Source of the DNA: a bacterium | GTDB taxonomy: Bacteria > Cyanobacteriota > Vampirovibrionia > Obscuribacterales > Obscuribacteraceae | Assembly: GCA_030431355.1 (NCBI GenBank) | Contig: JAUIJG010000051.1 | Coordinates: forward strand, 1 to 17,851 | Length of the DNA stretch: 17,851 bases | Direction: 5' to 3' | Program-made: the position numbers and the translations under genes | Part shown: in pieces, positions 13,866 through 17,851 of the stretch | Layout: every line of letters begins with the position of its first letter | Numbering within the stretch: position 1 is the stretch's first letter | The notes under the pieces: model-generated | The model's database searches: none | Seen by the model: only the letters and a program-made list of their open reading frames with translations | Told to the model about the DNA's origin: nothing

Positions 13866-14492
13866 CTATTTCCATTTTATTGACTCAAGGGCTTTGATAC
13901 CATCAGGGAAATATTTGCTTCTTTTAGCCATTGGAGTTTGGAAAGTGACTTCTTGAATTACTCTCCCTGAGCCATCAGCGTCTACGTAAAAAGTTCTGGC
14001 TTGTAGGTCATGCTGGATATAGCGTCCTTCTACAACGAGAATGGACTTTCCGTCTACTTTCTGGGTTTTGGCGATTTGAATATGAAAGTCTTCGGGGATG
14101 CTCTTGGAGTCTAGGATTTCCCCCACGTCTCTCAACTCATCCGGGGTAAGTTTACTTGTGTTGTTTGCCAGTATCTTCTGAAATTTTTCGGCAGTGGCTT
14201 TTGATATCCTTGAACCCCTGTATTCAAAGTAGATTTTAACATCGGGATCAATGCCTAGATGGAACTCTTTGAAGTAATTATTGCCTGCGGTGTTGTTTTC
14301 CTCTTCCCCGGTGACGAATCCTTGCGGAAATTGCATGGAGGAAATCTGTCCAAGATCTTTAATACCATTGACAGTGTCATTGGAAGCTATCTTTATTTTG
14401 TCTCCTTCCATTGCATTCTCCATGCTTAAAAAATGAGGTTGTGTTGGGCGATGGTCTTCGAAAGGCTTGTTGTCTGGTGGAACGTCCATCAT
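13866..14492 (-). CDS. Hypothetical protein, no recognised domain
   Basis: 208 residues with no signal peptide or TM segment. The first ~75 residues are polar and probably disordered; the rest looks like a mixed alpha/beta domain. The C-terminal part (RTFYVDADGSGRVIQEVTF, then KYFPDGIKALESIKW) loosely recalls PsbP/DcrB-like folds, but I would not assign it. The start is supported by AAGGAG just before tandem ATGs at 14492 and 14489; the second has the better spacing. It follows the large LysM gene on the same strand after 82 nt, so the two may be co-transcribed, though a separate promoter in the gap is possible. Confidence 0.75.
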   Translation of the reverse strand: MMDVPPDNKPFEDHRPTQPHFLSMENAMEGDKIKIASNDTVNGIKDLGQISSMQFPQGFVTGEEENNTAGNNYFKEFHLGIDPDVKIYFEYRGSRISKATAEKFQKILANNTSKLTPDELRDVGEILDSKSIPEDFHIQIAKTQKVDGKSILVVEGRYIQHDLQARTFYVDADGSGRVIQEVTFQTPMAKRSKYFPDGIKALESIKWK

Positions 14493-14574
14493 AACTCCTT
14501 GTCAGAAAATTCCGCAAGACTGTGCTGTGGCAATGATACCATGGCCGACGTTGTCTCAAGCAGGTTAGTCGATT

Positions 14575-17500
14575 CTAAATGCCGAGGGCTAGCCGATGAG
14601 CTTCCAGGGCATCTCTCTGTTCGGTCGGCAGCGAGCGAATTATCGCAGTCATCTTAGCCACAGCTTCATCTTTTCCTTCCAGTCCTTTGCCGGCTGTCCA
14701 ATCTTCGCTGGCTCGGCTCATGGTCTCTTTCATCTCATCAGCGTAGTCTTCGTATTCCGAATCAGTTAGCGCTGTTCTCTTAATGCGCTCCATGCGAACG
14801 ATTTCAAACTCACTCCAGTGGTCCGGTTCTCCAGCTTCACGCTTGGCTTCAGCATCAGTTTTCATTATCTCAACGGAATCGCTTGGGCGTTGCATGGCAA
14901 GGTAGAGATCGTGTACATCGACCGGTCTTCTGGCATCATGGTCATCATCTGTTCCCCAGGAGTTGTCCATGGTTACTTTTCCGGGGGGACCGGGCTCATA
15001 GTCGGTTATTGTAAGCACGTGACCACCACCGGAGCCACCGGCAGCACCACCGCCGGAATCTGTCCAGAATGGTTCGTTGGTAGTTTCTACCGCTACGACT
15101 ATCGGGAATTTACCTGCATCTTTAGCTTCCTGCAGATATGTGGTCAATTCTGCTTCTGATTCTATCCGTTTGACACCATCAGATCTATCGGATACATACT
15201 TTTCGTGTCCAAGAACGATTTCACTCTCTTCCACACCTGTGATTTTTGCGTATACATCCCTGATGTTGCCGAGATTGCCGGTGTTGACATTCGGACTATC
15301 TTTGATCAGTTTTGGCGGAGTCTCCGACATATCCATGATGCCTTCCCCGCTGCGAGAGCCGGGAATACTATCCTTCTGGACGTATTTGTATTGTTTGGGT
15401 GGAGTAGACTTGTTGTTTTCTATATCCAAATGCAGGTTTGCGCCGGTAACTTGAAAGATTTCGCTGGCGTGGCTGCGCGCGCCATCATAGCGCACGGGGT
15501 TCTTAGATTGACCATGGGGTGTCGGATCTATCTCCACAGTGACACCATCGGTTGAAGTGTATTTACCAGTAGTTGCCACATCCACCACAAGTTTGGCTGC
15601 GGCTGCCGGTTGTCTTGTGTATGTTCTCACTTCAACCGTATTCATATTGCAAGTATTATGGCGACCCTGATCGATTTGATTGGGATTGGCTGCCTGGAAA
15701 AGGATTTGCTGAGCTAGTTTCTCTCTCTGTTCCGGTTTAAGTGGTGTGTCACCTTCAGTTTCCAAAAGGCGAGTAACTTCCTTATATGTGTTTTCAACAT
15801 CACCGTCGCTGAGACCATCGCGATCTTTTCTTTCTTCGAAGCGCTCCATATCTTTTTTGAAGTCTTCGAATTTTTCAGGTTCGTCACCGAACTGTTCTTC
15901 GGCGAGTTTTACCAGTTTCTCTTTTGTCGTATCTGGCTCTTCCGGCTCTTCAGGAGGTGGTACTTCTTCTGGTGGCTCAACCTCTTCAGGAACTTCGCCA
16001 GGGATAAAGATCTCCTGGTCCGGATAGATAAGGTCCGGATTGGGGATGCTGTTCCTTTCTACTATTTTGTTTACCATATCGAGAATTTCTCGATTGGAAG
16101 GTGCTGTTCCATCCCGTTCTTTCAGATGACCTTTGGAGATGTTCCACAGGTTGTCTCCGGGCTGGACTTTGTAGACCCTGTCAACGGCCCTCAGCTCAAG
16201 TTCTTCCGGGACTCTAATCTCTGCTCCTGCTTCTATGGCATCACCGGGAGCATTTAGAGATTCGTTGGCGTTGATAATCTTGTCGGAGAGAGCTTTGACG
16301 TCGTCATCGCTAGCATCGGTGCCCAACTGTGATCTAGCAAAGTCTTGAACTGACGCGTCAGCTTTCAGCTTTATGGTTTTGTATTTTGGCTCTTCCTGGC
16401 CGGAATCGGGTTTCTCCTGGGGCGCATCTTGTGACCCTTCTTTTTCCCGTTGTTCATCGGCAAAGTTGTAGAAGCGTTGATCCCTGGTGGTCTCTTTGGT
16501 CGGATTTAGTTCTTCTTCTGTTCTTCTCTGCGGTCCGAAGTCATCCGGTGATTCATTCCTTTCATATTTAGGTGTTTGGTCTGCCACCGCGCCTCTAGTG
16601 TAGCCCGACCTGGGTACTACCTCTTCCTGCGCGCCACCGGGCTTCAACTCTTCTTCAGTTCTACGATTCGGTCCGAACTCATCGGGGGCTTTGTCCCTCT
16701 CTTCCATTGCTCCAGGAACAATCTGGCTGCTTTCACCTTTTCTGTCATCTGTGGCGGGTTCGTCTTTTCCGTTGTCCGCTGCCGGCAATACAGGCTCGCC
16801 GGGTATGACGGATTCGGTTTTAGCCTCTTCCGCCGCGGGACCAACACCATTGTCATCAGCGATGGCCGTGCCTTTCCCGTCATCCACAGCTGGCGCAACG
16901 CTACTTTCTTCGTTGGCTGGTTTTGGCTTGGTATCTTCTCCGGCAGGTTCTCCGTTGTTTTCTTCAGCAGCCAGTTTGGCTTGTTCAGCAGCCAGTCTGG
17001 CTGTCTCTGCTGCTTCTGCCGCTGCCTTTTCGGCTTCAGCTTTTAAGGTGGCTTGTCTTGCGGCTTCTTCCGCTTCTGCATTCAGCGCAGCCTGTCTAGC
17101 TGCTTCCTCCTGGGCTTCCACCGCTTGCTCGGCGGCAAGCTTCAATGGAGCTTTCTCCGAGTAATCTTGCTGAGCTGTTTCCAACTGTTTTCTAAAGCCT
17201 AGTGGAACTCCTGTATCTACATAGTCATCGAGACTTTCAGTGGTGATGCGCGGCGTTGTCCAGTCGGTGAGCTGCCAGATACCGCGTGGTGTCTTCATGT
17301 AGTCGAAGTGGTCTTTCATGAATCCCAGGGCTTCTTTTTGATCTTCGGTCAGTTTCGAAGGATCTTCGAGGAGCTTGGCTATATCCGTACCGGTCAGTCC
17401 GTCTTTTGAGGCATTGCCGTCAGGACCTTTGGCCAGGTCAAGCAGTCCTGGGTATTCACGCATTGCCTGAGCTGTCTTAACTCCCAGGTCCAGTCTACCG

Positions 17501-17851
17501 TCGAAGCCTTCCACATTGTCGGCATCGATATCGAATCTGGTGGCACCGCCGGCGGATAGCTTGTTGAAGTTTTCTACAAGGTATCTGGCCGCCATGCCCT
17601 TCAAAGACGTGTTGCCTTCCGAATCAGCTATCGCCGAAAGGTCTTCTTTGGTTACATATTCATTTGATTCTACTAAGCCTGTTTTAATGGCAATGTCGGG
17701 AAGAAGTCCGTCTGCAGCCAGATTGTTCTCTATATAATCTCGCTCCTGGGGAGTATAGGTGGAGAGGTCTTTGTTTACCTCTTCTATAATCCTGTTGCTG
17801 GCGGATTGATCATCCGTTTCCAGCGCACTGGCGACGTTCTGCTCCACTTTG
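14575..17851 (-). CDS. Large LysM protein with C-terminal papain-like cysteine peptidase domain, N-terminus outside window
   Basis: At least 1090 residues, open to the right edge; numbering here starts at the GTG at 17847, which is probably not the true start. In order: an acidic N-terminal region with an EF-hand-like DGNASKDG (143-150); an Ala/Glu-rich coiled coil (~235-297); a long disordered linker with two copies of a 21-residue motif (383-403, 429-449); a possible degenerate LysM (~489-547); a clear LysM, YKVQPGDNLWNIS to IYPDQEIFIPG (559-617); a Glu/Pro hinge (618-640); and a C-terminal domain with papain-type residues Q727 and C733 (QGRHNTCN), H943 (GGGHVLTI) and N962 in DNSWG. LysM implies binding to peptidoglycan or a related glycan, and the peptidase may act at the cell surface. 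Export cannot be judged without the N-terminus. Confidence 0.9.
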   Translation of the reverse strand, partial: KVEQNVASALETDDQSASNRIIEEVNKDLSTYTPQERDYIENNLAADGLLPDIAIKTGLVESNEYVTKEDLSAIADSEGNTSLKGMAARYLVENFNKLSAGGATRFDIDADNVEGFDGRLDLGVKTAQAMREYPGLLDLAKGPDGNASKDGLTGTDIAKLLEDPSKLTEDQKEALGFMKDHFDYMKTPRGIWQLTDWTTPRITTESLDDYVDTGVPLGFRKQLETAQQDYSEKAPLKLAAEQAVEAQEEAARQAALNAEAEEAARQATLKAEAEKAAAEAAETARLAAEQAKLAAEENNGEPAGEDTKPKPANEESSVAPAVDDGKGTAIADDNGVGPAAEEAKTESVIPGEPVLPAADNGKDEPATDDRKGESSQIVPGAMEERDKAPDEFGPNRRTEEELKPGGAQEEVVPRSGYTRGAVADQTPKYERNESPDDFGPQRRTEEELNPTKETTRDQRFYNFADEQREKEGSQDAPQEKPDSGQEEPKYKTIKLKADASVQDFARSQLGTDASDDDVKALSDKIINANESLNAPGDAIEAGAEIRVPEELELRAVDRVYKVQPGDNLWNISKGHLKERDGTAPSNREILDMVNKIVERNSIPNPDLIYPDQEIFIPGEVPEEVEPPEEVPPPEEPEEPDTTKEKLVKLAEEQFGDEPEKFEDFKKDMERFEERKDRDGLSDGDVENTYKEVTRLLETEGDTPLKPEQREKLAQQILFQAANPNQIDQGRHNTCNMNTVEVRTYTRQPAAAAKLVVDVATTGKYTSTDGVTVEIDPTPHGQSKNPVRYDGARSHASEIFQVTGANLHLDIENNKSTPPKQYKYVQKDSIPGSRSGEGIMDMSETPPKLIKDSPNVNTGNLGNIRDVYAKITGVEESEIVLGHEKYVSDRSDGVKRIESEAELTTYLQEAKDAGKFPIVVAVETTNEPFWTDSGGGAAGGSGGGHVLTITDYEPGPPGKVTMDNSWGTDDDHDARRPVDVHDLYLAMQRPSDSVEIMKTDAEAKREAGEPDHWSEFEIVRMERIKRTALTDSEYEDYADEMKETMSRASEDWTAGKGLEGKDEAVAKMTAIIRSLPTEQRDALEAHRLALGI
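16501..16701 (-). repeat. Two copies of a 21-residue protein repeat in the LysM protein linker
   Basis: Residues 383-403 and 429-449 share the pattern ERxxxPDxFGPxRRTEEELxP, 46 residues apart from start to start. The intervening sequence is unrelated and disordered-looking. The core FGPxRRTEEELxP is conserved far better than the surrounding linker, so it may be a binding motif rather than simple low-complexity sequence. Confidence 0.8.

Noticed and set aside
16691..17164. Plus-strand Ser/Ala-rich ORF of 157 codons
   Set aside because: It is antisense to the Ala/Glu-rich coiled coil and linker, whose repetitive codons keep other frames open.
17845..17847. GTG at 17847 as the true start of the LysM protein
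   Set aside because: The frame stays open to the window edge (the preceding codon is AAA), there is no signal peptide at this point, and no upstream sequence is available to judge a ribosome site.

Overview
The window looks like a piece of chromosome from a non-photosynthetic relative of cyanobacteria, probably a Melainabacteria/Vampirovibrionia lineage such as Obscuribacterales. That is an inference from gene style: a Hanks-type kinase with the LTQPGEIFGSPLYMSPEQ signature, a large LysM/papain-like protein, TPR proteins, and many lineage-specific secreted or membrane hypotheticals. No rRNA, tRNA, transposase, CRISPR array or ribosomal-protein cluster is visible, so the placement is tentative. 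Genes are mostly single or in short operons on both strands, and no gene-free stretch exceeds 300 bases.

Layout. 1-957 (-): Ser/Thr protein kinase, C-terminus cut by the window edge. 1100-2769 (+): small S1/OB-like protein followed by a membrane-anchored M19 dipeptidase. 2832-3377 (-): unknown protein. 3563-4843 (+): secreted TPR protein with a C-terminal DUF2314 domain. 4855-5409 (-): small membrane protein whose promoter predicts a leaderless mRNA. 5549-6325 (+): secreted SGNH-hydrolase-like protein. 6419-11991 (-): a four-gene run of two overlapping histidine-kinase-like genes, a TPR-like protein and a membrane protein with an alpha/alpha-barrel-like domain. 12178-12534 (+): small membrane protein. 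12563-13090 (-): Cys-rich CPxxW-type protein. 13297-13824 (+): stand-alone Clp N-domain protein. 13866-14492 (-): unknown protein. 14575-17851 (-): large LysM plus papain-like protein, N-terminus cut by the window edge.

The most striking content is the kinase pair at 9018-11991. Both proteins have the full sensor histidine kinase layout (TM, helical extracytoplasmic domain, TM, HAMP-like, DHp, CA), but their defects are complementary. The upstream protein keeps the phospho-acceptor His (H269) in a normal H-box and has lost every ATP-binding motif (N-box Asn, DxGxG, GxGxG). The downstream protein keeps all ATP-binding motifs but has Glu (E277) where the His should be. The genes overlap by 14 nt, with a perfect AAGGAG ahead of the second, so they are probably made in matched amounts. 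The simplest reading is an obligate two-subunit histidine kinase in which one protein supplies ATP binding and the other the histidine. No response regulator is present in the window.

Several promoters can be proposed. Many have an extended TGn -10 element and few have a good -35. All are sequence-level guesses and none has been tested.
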